From Dipetalonema caudispina (taxonomy: Eukaryota > Nematoda > Chromadorea > Rhabditida > Onchocercidae), in contig JABVXV010000297.1 of NCBI GenBank assembly GCA_013365325.1, forward strand, positions 3,604-67,603: 64,000 nucleotides of DNA, read 5' to 3'. The position numbers and the translations under genes are program-made. The notes below the pieces were generated by a model, which saw only the letters and a list, made by a program, of their open reading frames with translations, made no database searches and was not told the origin of the DNA. The number at the start of each line of letters is the position of its first letter. The first letter of the stretch is position 1. Positions 40,101-52,545 of the stretch are shown here, one piece after another.

Positions 40101-42228
40101 TTGAAGGAACCAGCGCAGTTATTCTTGAGTTCTAGCGACTCGGTATTCTATTATGCTGGGGAGGTGAGGATTTTGTATGTTTTCATTTTGCGGCTTGGAT
40201 GTCGATCTTTTCAATTGAATCCGTACTGTATCTTCACTTTAAATCAATAAAATTTTTCAGCGAACAGTGGATGACATGCCACTGGATGTTTATGTTACGA
40301 AAGTCAATAGTTCACCTACAACCTCAACAGTTATTGAAATGCGTTATACGACGCGAAATTGGATTGTGGAAACAGCTGTGGCACCTTTCCTTCATTCAAT
40401 AGTTCAATATCACAAGGTAATTCAGGAATTAAAATTTGAATAAGTATTATTTAAAAATAATTTAAATAATGTTTACCGCAATCATTGGTTAGTTTTACAA
40501 TTATTAATAAAATTTGACTAGCTATTTCCGCCGTTAAAGATATTCGTCAGTAACTTTTGATGCGCATTCATTTTTAGAACGAATCAGGCAAGCAAACAAA
40601 GACGATAATTCGTCTCCATTCATTCAAAAATGATTCAGGAGTCGGAACTCAGCAAAGCTCATTTTCCATCTATCCATGTCTTAAACTTGTTGAAGACAGT
40701 TACCTGTATATCAATATCAAGAATAGTAAGCAATCTTAGAATTTAGAATTTCTAATTTATCTCCTTATATCTAGAAAGTACTATTTCCATTTATTCCTAC
40801 ATTTAGATCATTACTTGTGTCTACTGGTAACTTTTTTAAGCAACGCTGAAAGATTTGGAAAGTTTTGGAATCGGACGAATACGCGAAGGTTTGCGCGAGG
40901 CAGTAGCACATGTTGCTAATGTTTCTGTGCTCCGAATTGCTAATTTTTTCGTTAGTTAAATACTTTTTGGAATTTCTTCTAATCATTTGAATTCTTCATA
41001 GAATCCTTACAAATTTGAACTCTTGATATTTATTTGGGAAAATCTTTATTGTTTTTATGCTCACTAGAGGTTTTCGAAAGACCAGCATGATTGAAGCAAG
41101 ATTTATCGTTTTTACTGCTTGTTAAAGTATTTGGAAAGTTCCATTTCAGTTTAAACAAATTCAAGAGAACGTCGTAGCATTCTTCGTTATTGGTGAGGCA
41201 TCTGGTGTTGAACCGGCAAATACATGGAATAGATCTGTTAGTGGTTGTAGATTTCTGCTCTTGTATATTAGTTTGGTTTAGCATTCCCTAAATATCGCTT
41301 GCATTTTGCTTAATACTTTCTCTACGCAAAGGTAAACGTTACTAGCAAGAGTATAGTTTATTCTTCTGTCGAATTCGATTGAATGGTTTCACTTCAGTTT
41401 GCTTTGAATTAGGCAGTCTGCTAGTCATCCAATCGTCTTCACAGGATGCTTGGAGTAACTAAATATTTCTATCTTCATTATTACTACTGGCCTCCTATGA
41501 TGACTTTTGGTGTAGATTTTCATCAGTTAGTTCTTTGAAAATTCATGTTATTTCAGAATGAAACAAGTGCTGAATCAGCCGTTAGCCTACTAAATGCGAC
41601 ATTGAGGGAAAAGGATATAAAATTCCCTATTTTCGTTGGTCATCGTATGGTGGTAAGGACTTCCTTCTTTCCTTTGTAATTACAGTATTGATTCTTTTAC
41701 ACTAGATTCTATTTAAGTGAAAAGTTGCATAAAATTTGGAAATTCCGCACTCTTGCATTTTCATTACAATATTTCTACAATATTAACTTTTATTCCACAG
41801 TATATTGTATATAACGATGTAGAAGCTTTTTTTGAGTGAATCACGATATTCATCCATCTACGATTCTGCAAATTTACCCTTGAAATGGCCTATGATACTC
41901 ACTGAACTTGTCGTCCAGAGGAGTTTATTGACTAGTAGAATATTCCTGTGCACATCCAAGCCTTTTCTGGCTAAAGAAGTGGTCCATCCGCTTCTTTTTT
42001 TGATATTGGTTTTTTCAGGCACTCAGTCTTTCAAAAGCAAGTTTGGGCGTCATCCCAACAGCCTGGGGATCGTTGCCAGCACCCACATTTCGTGGTTATA
42101 CAGGTGGTTCGATGTTTGTTCTTGGTTTCTTCATGCTGCTGCTTGGTGCAACACTTGGTGTTGGCACTGTTTACTTTATTTGGAAGCGACAACGTTTTAG
42201 TGGTCTTGCTTACCAAGTATTTGAGTAA
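37161..42228 (+). CDS. Type I membrane glycoprotein with LolA/ependymin-like segment (639 aa)
   Basis: Fifteen exons: 37161-37298, 37560-37707, 38071-38297, 38513-38606, 38783-38868, 39118-39240, 39493-39628, 39991-40163, 40261-40416, 40578-40725, 40841-40920, 41150-41236, 41557-41652, 41801-41818, 42019-42228. All phases match; 1920 nt. It has an N-terminal signal (MNWWYWFMTLPTVLVNC), a long ectodomain with many N-x-S/T sites, and a single membrane span near residues 602-624 (MFVLGFFMLLLGATLGVGTV). The short tail KRQRFSGLAYQVFE contains a YxxPhi sorting signal. The middle (FPKKFEMSFDYTDVDG..., then HDFQYGLQYLLDGENNICSS) resembles the pattern of metazoan LolA-like/ependymin-related ectodomains, where a Tyr-rich strand precedes a short Cys-containing hairpin. 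That link is inference. The tail resembles LAMP-type lysosomal signals. An 18-nt exon (41801-41818) is required to keep the frame. Confidence 0.75.
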
Positions 42229-43769
42229 CAAGCTCATTTAATTTGTTCAGTTGATGTTTTTCTTTCTTTGCTCAATATTTCTCTTCGCAAAAAAATTTGT
42301 CAAAATTTTCAGACTCCGAAAATTTTTGCTATTAGTACATTTTTCTCATTTCGTTTAAATTAAAGTGGATTTACACTTCTTAAATGTCCGATTATTTTCG
42401 GTCCTTTCTCAGAACTTTTGTTTCCTTGCTTACCTTTTTCATTGGTGCACTTGTACTTTTACCGATTGGCAATTTCAGGATTTCAGGGATACCTGAAAGT
42501 TTTTTCCTGTTTATGTTTTCGCACTTCAAACATTCACTTTAGTCCGAGCAAGCTTTAAAGCGGTCTACCCCATTGCAATCTCTTCAGCACATATCATTCA
42601 TGTAGATTAAATTAGCATATCAGATATATCATTTCTTATCTTCTTTTTCCGAATTTCAGTCTCGGGTATAGTGTGACTTTGCGCAGTTTAAGACCTTTTA
42701 AATAAAGGGTGTCTCAATTGTCTATATTTTTCAAATTTATTACCACAAAACCCTATGATTCTTCATTTTTAAACAAACTTTTTTTCATAGTATTTCATCT
42801 GTCCATTTATTTTCATGTCTCACCCATCGCATTTGCACAGTACTGAGGAAAGCGCTAATAAAAATTGCAAATTTATTTAATTGAGCCCAAATTGAGTGAA
42901 ATAAGAACTTGTGAAATTGCACAAAGGTAAATCCAAAAAAAAAAAAGACAACGCATTTAGCGTAAATAGTGTTCGTGTTAAGCTGTTACATAGCTGTGTT
43001 TTCGGTATAAGACTTATGATCCATCTCGTTCAGTTTCGTGCGTGTTTGTGAGCATTTGATTTCTTTTTGGCTGCAGTAATTCTTATCAATCATTATTATT
43101 CATTCCTTGCAACGGTATGTAATATTTTATTACTGCTAAAACAAATTACATCGATGTTGGTGTTTTGTTTGGTACTTATTGAAAAATTCAAAAGGAAACT
43201 CAAAGAATAATATTCTTTGTCTTTTCCGGAGTTTGATTATCAGTTCTTGCAGTTTTAACATATCAACAGTCAAATTGAAAAATTTTTGGAATTCAAGTAC
43301 TAGTTACGGGCCAATATTGTCTAAATTATCCAAATTCCTTGCAGTTTGAGGTAACTTGGGACTGAGGACTATTTTCTTTCTAGATTTTGTGAAGCAAGTT
43401 TTAATTTTTATCTTATGTTCTAACTGCATTCTAATTAATGGTTTCTTGTATTAAAGGGAAAAAGGTAGGCAATCCTATACTGATTATATATTTTGAGTCA
43501 ATTTTTATTCAGTTTTCAGATTATTTATGGTTCGCAGTTAAAGATTCAATGTGAATGTCAGCATTGTTACACTTATAAGGGTTGTAAATGTTTCGTATCA
43601 CTAATTAGTAATAAACTTTATTATTTGTTTGCCTTGTTCAATTCAAAGAATGGTACATAACCGATATTAGAGAGTTGGAACGTATGCATGAATCGATGGG
43701 TTTTGTTACTTAAGCACTTGGAATATCTGTCATATATTTACTGTGAATCGTTTAGATCAGCTTGTAAAT
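42229..43769. other. Intergenic, no gene seen
   Basis: 1.5 kb between two rightward genes; 3' flank of the membrane protein and 5' flank of the L15 gene. No exons found. Confidence 0.6.
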
Positions 43770-45941
43770 ATGGCTTCAAAGGTAATTAAATCAGCGCGTG
43801 AACGCGCTTTACATTATGTGGAAAATGCAAGCCGTTTGCAAAGACAGGATCTTCGGGATAATCCTGGTGCTAGAACTCAGGTACGAGATTCATTTTGATT
43901 TAAGGTTAATACCGTTAGTAGAATGAATTTGGTTCGATTAGTGATGGGTTTTTATTTTTTCATCTTTTCTTGGGAAGGAGATTTTAACTTTTTTGTTGAA
44001 GTTTCAATTAAGAAATGATATTTTTCAATGAAAATCCGAACCATTTTTTTGGACACTATTGGATATTGGGGAAACAACATGTCATAGCACTGTAACTTTC
44101 TGGAAATTGATCGAAAAATTGATCTTTAGTTCAAGAAGGCGCATTTCTCAAGTATAATTTGAATGAACCCGATGATTAAAAGCGAATTTAGGTATAATTT
44201 TTCTTTAATGATAAAGTACATTTAAGGGTCGTCAAATAAGATCTTCCTTGCACAATCAAGCAGGACATACCATCGGTGAGCTTCAGCATGCTGCGAAACC
44301 TCCACTTGGATGGATTTGGGGTAATTTTTATCAACCATGGCAACGTCTTTTTCCAGGAGAAGAACATTTTAACGGCGATATTAAGTATGTCATCCTGCAA
44401 ATTCTTTTTTTTTAAATCGATTATTCTGTTATTATCAAAATCATCTTGTGCTCTTACTATTTCTGGGACTTATCCGTTCTGACATCTCACCAACCGTTTG
44501 AATGAAAGTGAGTAATTAAACCTTTAGATGGCATATTTTTACCTTTGAAAGGTATACTTCCAAGATATTAACATTTCTGGATATTTTTCCCCATTATTGC
44601 TTTCCCATACAGTTTTGGTTGGTTGTTCTTCCTATTTAATGTTTTATTATCCAATTTACCACTTTTTTCCTTATATGAGAAGTGCAGGTCTTCTTGTTTT
44701 GAAAGAAATTTTGATAGATTTTGACAGCATTTTAGCTTACGACGCGAATATCCACCGTTGTCATTGGTTGAATTGCAACGATTAATTGATTTGGGTTGGT
44801 TAGATACTTCATCGTTGATCGATATCACTGCACTGTGCAATACTCGAAGATACCACTGCAAACCCTCATTAAGGCAGTTTGGAGTACAGCTGACAGATCA
44901 GGTAATGTTGCATCTGTCTTCGGATTCCTTTATTGCTAAATTTTACATTACATTTGAAATCGTCCTTAAACCGTAAAAAACCATTTTCCTGTCGTCGTCA
45001 AATACCGTGGGAATCGTTGCTGATTTTCAATTTTCAAGTTAGAATATTTTAGTTGTTAGATTCTGAATTTGAATTAAGATCCAAATATTTTGATTAAAAT
45101 TCACCAAAACCACTTCAAGGGATACCTAATGTCTTTCAGGGTGCTGATTGTTTTGCTACTGCGGTGAATCTGGAAGTACAGTGGGCGTCGGAAGCTGCAA
45201 TCGCAGCTGTGGAAAAAGCCGGGGGTAGAATTAGAATTGCATATTATGATGCGGCAGCTTTAGAAGCAGCTGTCGATCCGGAAAAGTGGTTTTTATCAGG
45301 TGCAAAAGATTCTTCTATTATTGTCCAATCTGAATTTTTTCTTGCTTTTGATCTTCATTCATCTCGAGAAAAGATATTATTTCGTGTTCGCTGTTTCAAA
45401 TTCTAATTCTTCACTTCGCTGTTTATTTCTTCGAAATTATTCTCCCTAATTGAAAAGCTTATTACTCACTTCAGCCATATCGTTACTATTACAGCATTGG
45501 AAGATGACATCTGGTTCTACTGATAGAAATCTTAACTATTAAACTTGATTGCAATTAATTGCAGGAAGGCCCATTCCACGACGTAAAGCTCCGCCTGAGA
45601 GTCTTATTTCACTTTACACCGATCCTCGTCGTCGTGGCTACCTGGCGAATCCGGAAGATCTGATCAAAGCTGAAGAAGATTTGGCTCAAATTATGGGATA
45701 CGAAAGGAAATCTATCCGAGAACAATGGGAAGAAAAGAGGCCTGATCAGTTGTTTCTCGGAATTCCATCTGGTTCAATAGTTAGTCTAAAAGATAAGAAA
45801 TGTTTTGCGCCAGTACATCCTGTTCTCCGAAAGTATTATGGAATTGACGATAGCGCAAGAGAAAGTTTTACTGCCGATCATACTTATGCTACCACTTTTT
45901 CATCAACGTCAATGCGAGAAAATGATTTTATATATTCATGA
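43770..45941 (+). CDS. Mitochondrial ribosomal protein L15 (uL15m)
   Basis: Large-subunit protein of the mitochondrial ribosome. Exons 43770-43880, 44227-44384, 44736-44901, 45140-45299 and 45565-45941; 972 nt, 323 aa. Diagnostic blocks: QDLRDNPGARTQ (L15 start), LRREYPPLSLVELQRLIDLG, RQFGVQLTDQGADCFATAVN, EAAIAAVEKAGGRIRIAYYD, GRPIPRRKAPPESLISLYTD, and RRGYLANPEDLIKAEEDLAQ. These align in order with human MRPL15 (LNRLQYLIDLG, AIAAIEKNGGVVTTAFYD, RGYLADPAKF). The Gly-rich loop that usually follows the start is much reduced. The C-terminal 80 residues are lineage-specific. ATG follows a short leader after an ATCAG acceptor. Confidence 0.93.
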
Positions 45942-46426
45942 TTTAATAAGATTATAAATATATTTCCCAAAGTTTCATACGAATTGCAAGAAGATCACGA
46001 AAGAATAATGTAACCAGTATTTGTTAAAAAACATTTGTATTACTCACCAATTGGTTTTGGGAGTAATCCAAGAATATGAAGCCAACAAGACAAAGTAAAT
46101 ATTATTAGCTTTAACATTAAGGATCTATATGCTTTAAGTATTCAGATCGAAAATTCTAAAACATTATATGCGTTCTTTTCTGAAATTAAAAGAAGATTGA
46201 GATAATCTCTACTATCCAACTTCCATCAGGTTAACTTGTTTTCATAGTAACATAAGAACCACACCATCTCTAGTGGTTTTTATAAATTTCCAAATTTTTG
46301 AGATTCAAATGATTATACAAGATCCGAAATTTTCATATTAACAAATTGCAAAGTTCAACTATAAATATTAGAAAAATTGATAACAAAAACAGGAAAAATT
46401 ATTAACAATGGAGGAATTCTTTTCTG
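45942..46426. other. Tail-to-tail intergenic region
   Basis: 485 bp between convergent stop codons of the mitochondrial L15 and GCNA genes; it must hold both 3' UTRs. No other feature seen. Confidence 0.7.
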
Positions 46427-49400
46427 TTATTCAAGAGTAATAATTCCTCTTGTTTCGGAAGCCAATCCTTTCTCCTGTAAAATATTCCAAATTAGTGATT
46501 AGTAGAAACAGACAAGCAAATACTACTATTGATGATTCATCTTTGATGATAAAGGATTATTACCGGAAATACTCCTACCTCTAAAAGATATGATGTTACG
46601 GTATTTTACTGATACTTTTCAATTACATCTATTACTAACAGGAGAAATGACAATTCTTAACTTCCAAGTTTTATATCGTTCTTTTGGGACTGTATATAAA
46701 CGGTGCATATTTTATCTCAACTCGTTATTCTTAAGTAAAAAATTACCTGTTTGAAACGTAGCGATAAGATTTTCATGATTTGTGCATGCTTCACACCGGG
46801 TTTTCTTTCTCTTCCGTAATTTTCTTTCACAAATTGTGCAAATGTGTTGACTGGTCTTGTCGAGAATTCCTTCCCGTCACGTGACCTTAGGATAAAATGT
46901 CCCTGACAAATGCCGCAAATTTTACGATCAGTATCAAGCGATTTTGAATGTCGTTTGATTCTGAAATTTAATTAAATGTATTCAGGATATTCAGAATGCA
47001 ATGTTATATTAATAATGTAAAAAGTTCTGTGAACTAATCGAATGTTTAAAAGTAAGAACTTAGAACAGTATGTGTTGGATTCATAAGTTACTCTTATATT
47101 AGCAATTTTCCAAGCTTTAAAATATTTTTTGCTGCGGAAGTAATGCAAATAAGACTAACGTCTGTCCACAGCTATCGCAAATGTATAAATATTTGGCATC
47201 AATTATGTAATTATGGCATCGTTCGATAAGCGGTAAAGATGGGAAGACTTCTTGACATTGATACACCCTAAAAAAAATAAAATGAAACTGACATATACTT
47301 GGAATCATAAAAGTTCCACAAATTATTTGCTCCACTTTAACATCTGTATTACAGCTGATTACCATATCCATTGCATGTTAATATTGTTCAACAGTATCTT
47401 CTTTCAATTATATGCCTACTTTTACTAGTGTTCAACCGCCGCTTTTAGTGATACAGTTCACATTTTACAAGGGACTTTTATCATTTTAAGATGTAAAATT
47501 TGCAACTTATGTCCCACAATATATAAGTTGTAAACCGGTACACGCTCGACAAACTATAACATGTTTTTCAGCCTAATTTCAATGTTTATATCAAGCCAAA
47601 TCTTATTTGATGGAGTAGCCGTTCCATATGAAGTTCAAAGCAGTGAGAGGTAAATGAAATGTTATTTGGCTATTAAATTACCAATATTTCCATGCTGGTC
47701 CATGTCCACCCTTATGGATATGATCGATGACCCAAACTGCAGCATGGCACAATTCATGTAACAAAGTATCACGTAACCGCTCTATAATCAAATTTACTTC
47801 ATTCGCATATCTCTTCTAAAAATAAGTTCACAAACTGATCCGTTTATTCCTCCCCACGGGTATCACTCCTTCTTTACTCAAATATTATCAGTGTTCTACA
47901 TTCTATCACTATCCTTTAGTTTTAATTAGTGAAAATTGGATAGACTATTACTATTACGAGAAAATAAAAAAGGCATCAATTCATATGATCCAGAATTAAT
48001 CGCTATAAAATTCTGAAATCAAGTAAGATGAAACGATACATTACTTACTTCGCGCGTAAGATCAAAATTTCGATATGATTTGAACAGCAAAGTGATCAGT
48101 AACTCACCTGGAGTATCGCAAACTTTAATGGAAAGCTCGATATCTGCTGCGCCGTTTGGTTTGCAACGACAACGACCAGCTGTCAATCGCAACCGTGCAT
48201 TCCATACCAAGACCATATTCGGATCCAACTGAAATTTCTTCTAAATTATAAAAGTAGAGGAAGAATTAAATTTAGTTTATACCAAACTAAAAATTAGAAT
48301 TTTTGCCCTTAAGAATTCACACCACAAACACAAGTTTGGTTAGTAAAAAAGACCCAAAATTCATTAAATCATACCTTATTTCCGAAACAACGTCTTCTGA
48401 ACAAATCGAACAACTTAGCCGTCAGTTCTTCTCTAATTCGTGGAAATTTAGCTGAGGTATACTTTTGAGCATCCCGGTGTACTGGTCCATCTTGTGAAAG
48501 GGCCAAAAGGAAAATTTCGTCGTCATCCTCATGGCTCTGTAATAATAACTCCCCACTGTTTTTTTTCTTCAGAATCGCTTAACATTCCACATCATATTTT
48601 AAATTAAATTATTACGGCTGAAAAAAAAGTGAATTTACCTCTCTTTCAAAGTCTGATGTACTTCGTGATTTCAAAAACAACTTGTCATGTTCCCTTTCTG
48701 AAAAGTATGGAAGGCATCAGTAAAAAATTCAAACACATTGAGATGGATCATCCGACAGTTGTGACCAGTAAAATAAGTTTCTTCAGAAGTCACTAAACAG
48801 CATGCTAGTTTTTCTTATAATGATCTGTTAAGAAAATTTATCATTATCCGAAATTCTAAAAATTTATAAATATATCCATCCAAAATATTACTTTCTATTG
48901 TCGGATGATGCCAATACGTTGCATGCTCATTGCTAATATTCTTTGGAATGCTATGATGTCGAATTTTTTCATCTCCAATATTTCTCATTATTTCGCCAAT
49001 CAGTTGTACATCATTGGATTTATCGCTTGAATTAGATTCGCATTCTGAACTATATTCGACAATGGATTCGCTATCAGTCATGATAAACCTGGGAAAATAG
49101 AAATAAATAGCTAAATTCTGGCTATATTTACTCATTAAAAAAATTGCGCTAACAACTGCATTAGAAATCATCATTCCATCTCAACTATAGTGACTCCTCT
49201 TATTGTAGATTAGTATTTGATGAAAAATGATATAGTTTGAAATGTTTGTTAACTTTGCGTCATATTTCAATACATTGTCGTGAACGTTCCGCGCACCGAG
49301 ATGTCTTTTTTTATATTCATGCCTTAGGTGGGATAACGAGTAGAAAACTATAGTTACGATAAGTGGGACCAAAATAAGTAATTAATTTCTGTTACAACCA

Positions 49401-51366
49401 ATGTCTGCAACCATATCTTATATTGAAGGAAATTTCAAGCAAAATATTTGGAATAAAAAGGATGAAACTATACAATCAAGAAAGACTCACCCATCCAAAT
49501 CGCGTGATCCACACGTTTTCGTAATAGATGATAGCGTTTTGACTTCTTCCAGGTCTGGAAATTGGAATTTTATAAATTTCCGTTTCAAGATAAAGGAAAA
49601 AAAAACATTCGAATCCTTCTTACTGAAAGGTTACAAGCGAGAATCCCGAATCACTGCACAATAGAAATGCCACTATTCCTGTTTGACCATTCATTAATCG
49701 ATATGCAAATTTTCTTAGAAATTTGTGGATTTTGCAAAGTTCTTCATGAAAGCTTTACAGAAGTATACTTTAACGTACATTTCTCAAACCTTTCATCACT
49801 ATCCCCATCGAATTCAGCAGGTTCTCTATGTATTTCGGTATTACTATTATTGCTCAACGGATTTCTGAAAAGAAAATTCAGGAAATCCATAATGATCCAT
49901 TTACCAAAAACTTTTTAGACCAGGTTCTTAGCTTCTGCCCTAAGATATCAGCCTTCAACTCTAATCCATAAACTTCCGACTATTATCTTTTGACACGTTA
50001 ATTAACTACATTTATTACACCATTAAAGCGATAATTTTTTGAAAGATAATATTAAGCAATATACTGTAATTCCATACATAACACGATCATGTTATTCTTT
50101 ACGCCTGCACAATTTAACTTTCCTAAATTGTTAGGCTCTACTTTGCTCCAGCTTCATTCTTGATTCCCCTTAAACCAGAGCGTTTGATTGGTTCAAAAAG
50201 CTTAGAGATCGAAAAACAGTGCAAAAATCACCTCTTAAGATCCACATTCCCCATTAATTCGGGGTATAACTCAAAGAGTGTTGATACATTTTTGCTATCA
50301 ATGCTTACATCCGAAATATCGCTTTTAAAAAATGATGAAAATTCCGCGATTTTCTGCAAAAAAAAAAAAAAAAAAAAAAAAAAACACTACCAATAAAAGA
50401 TAATAAATCACTTGCAGTGCAAAGTTTATCTAAATACTAAAACACTTTTAGAAGTATTTCAAGTATGGATAGGTAAAAATCAAATAAGTACTATCTCAAG
50501 AAGAGCTCAGCCATTCTTTTAAATTCTAAACAACCTTGTTCGCTTTCTTGCGTACGATTTCTAGCTGTTGTCCATTGTAGGCATTCCTTTTCTCTTTGAA
50601 AGACTGCTTATCGCTTGATACATTTGAAAAATTTTCTGGAATAAAAAAACATTTACACTTATTTCTAAATTTCAATATCACAATTATTGTTGGACTTAAT
50701 TTAGGCATTTACACACTGAAAATTAAACGCAAAAATAAAACCTTCAGAAGAAGTATAATCCTTAATAAGAAAGCTATCTTCCAGGTAAGTATCCTCATCA
50801 ATACTTGTTGCTTCATCATCCGTACGATCAACTCGATGTCCATGAGTATTTCGTTTCGTGAAACTCAACGTTTCCAATAGATGACTTATGTTTCTAAATT
50901 TTTTTTTTTTGGCAATTAATCAACTTTGATGAAATTATAAATTTATCAACAGAAATCAAAATTTCCTTAAAACAATTTGAATTTTAATCATTTGATTCAA
51001 ATTTCTCATATTTTAATCCATCTGTTAACTTTTCGAAGCAAAAACCGTAAATTGGTAATAATTTATCTGAATAGATCAAATTACTAACCTTACGATTTGT
51101 GACCTTCCTTTCTTTTCAAATTTTACTTTTGAATTAGAAAAATTACTGAACATGATTGATTGTGAAATATTCAAAATAAAAGACATAAACTTTTTATTAC
51201 TGCAATAAACTTACTTGATATTGATGTCACTATTTTCATCACTGCCACTGTTATCGTCTTGTTTCTCGTCAATATCTCTACCATTATCACCATTATCATT
51301 AGCATTATCATCATCATCATCATCACTTGACGAATCATCGATAATAACTCGTCGATAATGCGACAT
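46427..51366 (-). CDS. GCNA: acidic IDR + SprT protease + zinc finger + HMG-like C-terminus
   Basis: Germ cell nuclear acidic protein, a germline protease linked to repair of DNA-protein crosslinks. Exons: 51366-51215, 51145-51089, 50893-50742, 50635-50535, 50353-50232, 49864-49779, 49554-49491, 49088-48892, 48697-48639, 48536-48375, 48228-48108, 47781-47682, 47267-47160, 46960-46747, 46474-46427; phases match, 1743 nt, 580 aa. Residues 1-330 are acidic and disordered, opening MSHYRRVIIDDSSSDDDDDD. The SprT core runs from FPRIREELTAKLFDLF through LVWNARLRLTAGRC and IELSIKVCDTPERLRDTL to the HELCH metal/catalytic motif (about 433-437) and HGPAWKYW. Zinc-finger cysteines CDSC and CGIC follow. 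The end (NTFAQFVKENYGRERKPGVK, then HAQIMKILSLRFKQ) matches the GCNA HMG-box end rather than SPRTN, which lacks one. Confidence 0.9.
50358..50384. repeat. Poly-A tract (27 nt) at an intron end
   Basis: On the GCNA (minus) strand this is a T27 tract forming the polypyrimidine stretch directly before the TTTGCAG acceptor of exon 5. Confidence 0.9.
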
Positions 51367-52545
51367 GTTGGAAATTCTCTGACTGTAATTTAATTTATTA
51401 TCATTTCAACATGTTAACATTTTCATGCTATTATTATCATCAGTTATCATCATCTTATCTATACAATACGACATATTATCATTGTAATATCATTATTACC
51501 AATGATCAATACGCACTCACTCCTATGTCATTCATTTTTTTTTTTTTTTTTTTGCTAATAAATTAAAAATTACAACTTACAAATTCCTTGCATTCATCCT
51601 ATTTATCTTATCACCTACTAATCAATCACTTATCAATTTATCAGTTGTCCCATCTCAGTAATCATCAACCAACTCACACCCCATATTTTGCCATTTTTTT
51701 TTTTGAATTTGTCTTTCCCGCCTTATCTACCGTAATGAAAGCTTTTATTGTTTGCTCTATGTTTGTGAAAATTTATCATTTTCTTTTCACTTATAGGTCA
51801 AAGTTCAATAAAAAATTTCAATTGACAAATTTAATAATTTTCAATAAGGTTGAAATTTAAAAGAACTTTATTTGAGTTAAATGAAGAAAAATGAAACTTT
51901 TGCAAAGATTGTGAAGTAGGACTGTGGAAAAATAATTGATTATTTCAAAGATTTTAATTAGCTATACGGAAAATGATACGGTAGGAAGGAAATGGTAATC
52001 GACGTACGGTAAAATTGATGAGTGATTTGTTAAAAGAATAATTATTATTAAAAATCATTTCATGTTTTATGCTAGAAATGATCTCAAAAAAAAAATGATG
52101 AAAAAGCTTAATTGAAAGTGCTAAATGATCATCGAACAGAGGTCACCAGATATGGGTCATAGGTTACAGGATTAAATGTTTAAGGTTATAGTGAGAAAAT
52201 ATTGAAGTGACCGTTTCAAATCGAGGAAAATTGAAAATTATTTTTCTACCAGAAAAAATGTTCAAATTTTAATTTAAGAAATTTAAAATTATTAAATTTT
52301 ATGAAATCAAGTTAACTCAGTCATTTCATCATTATTTATTGTTGATTTTAATAAATTCAAATTTCATTTGCAATTTATGCTTTTCCTTCATGTTAGCAAA
52401 ATTAGAATGAGATTAAATTTGTTCAAGTCATAAATTTGCATAGAATTATTTAATTTTAATTTTGTGTGTGTGTGTGTGTTTTTTTTTTTTCTTCGAAAAA
52501 TTCTAAGAAGTATATTTTCTTAAAATTGTTAAATTATTGCTAACA
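51367..52545. other. Head-to-head intergenic region, GCNA / lectin-like gene
   Basis: 1.2 kb between divergent start codons. It contains a T20 run at 51535-51554 and a TTACAG acceptor (51383-51388 on the minus strand) before the GCNA ATG. A (TG)n run lies just upstream of the lectin-like gene. No promoter motif was recognised. Confidence 0.6.
52463..52479. repeat. (TG)n microsatellite
   Basis: About eight TG units followed by a T run, some 70 bp upstream of the lectin-like gene's start codon. Confidence 0.9.

Noticed and set aside
41030..41284. 84-codon minus-strand open frame
   Set aside because: Shadow of exon 12 (41150-41236) of the type I membrane glycoprotein, which joins in phase on the plus strand.
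49401..49918. Two overlapping plus-strand open frames
   Set aside because: They lie over GCNA exons 6 and 7 and their introns, which are phase-consistent on the minus strand.
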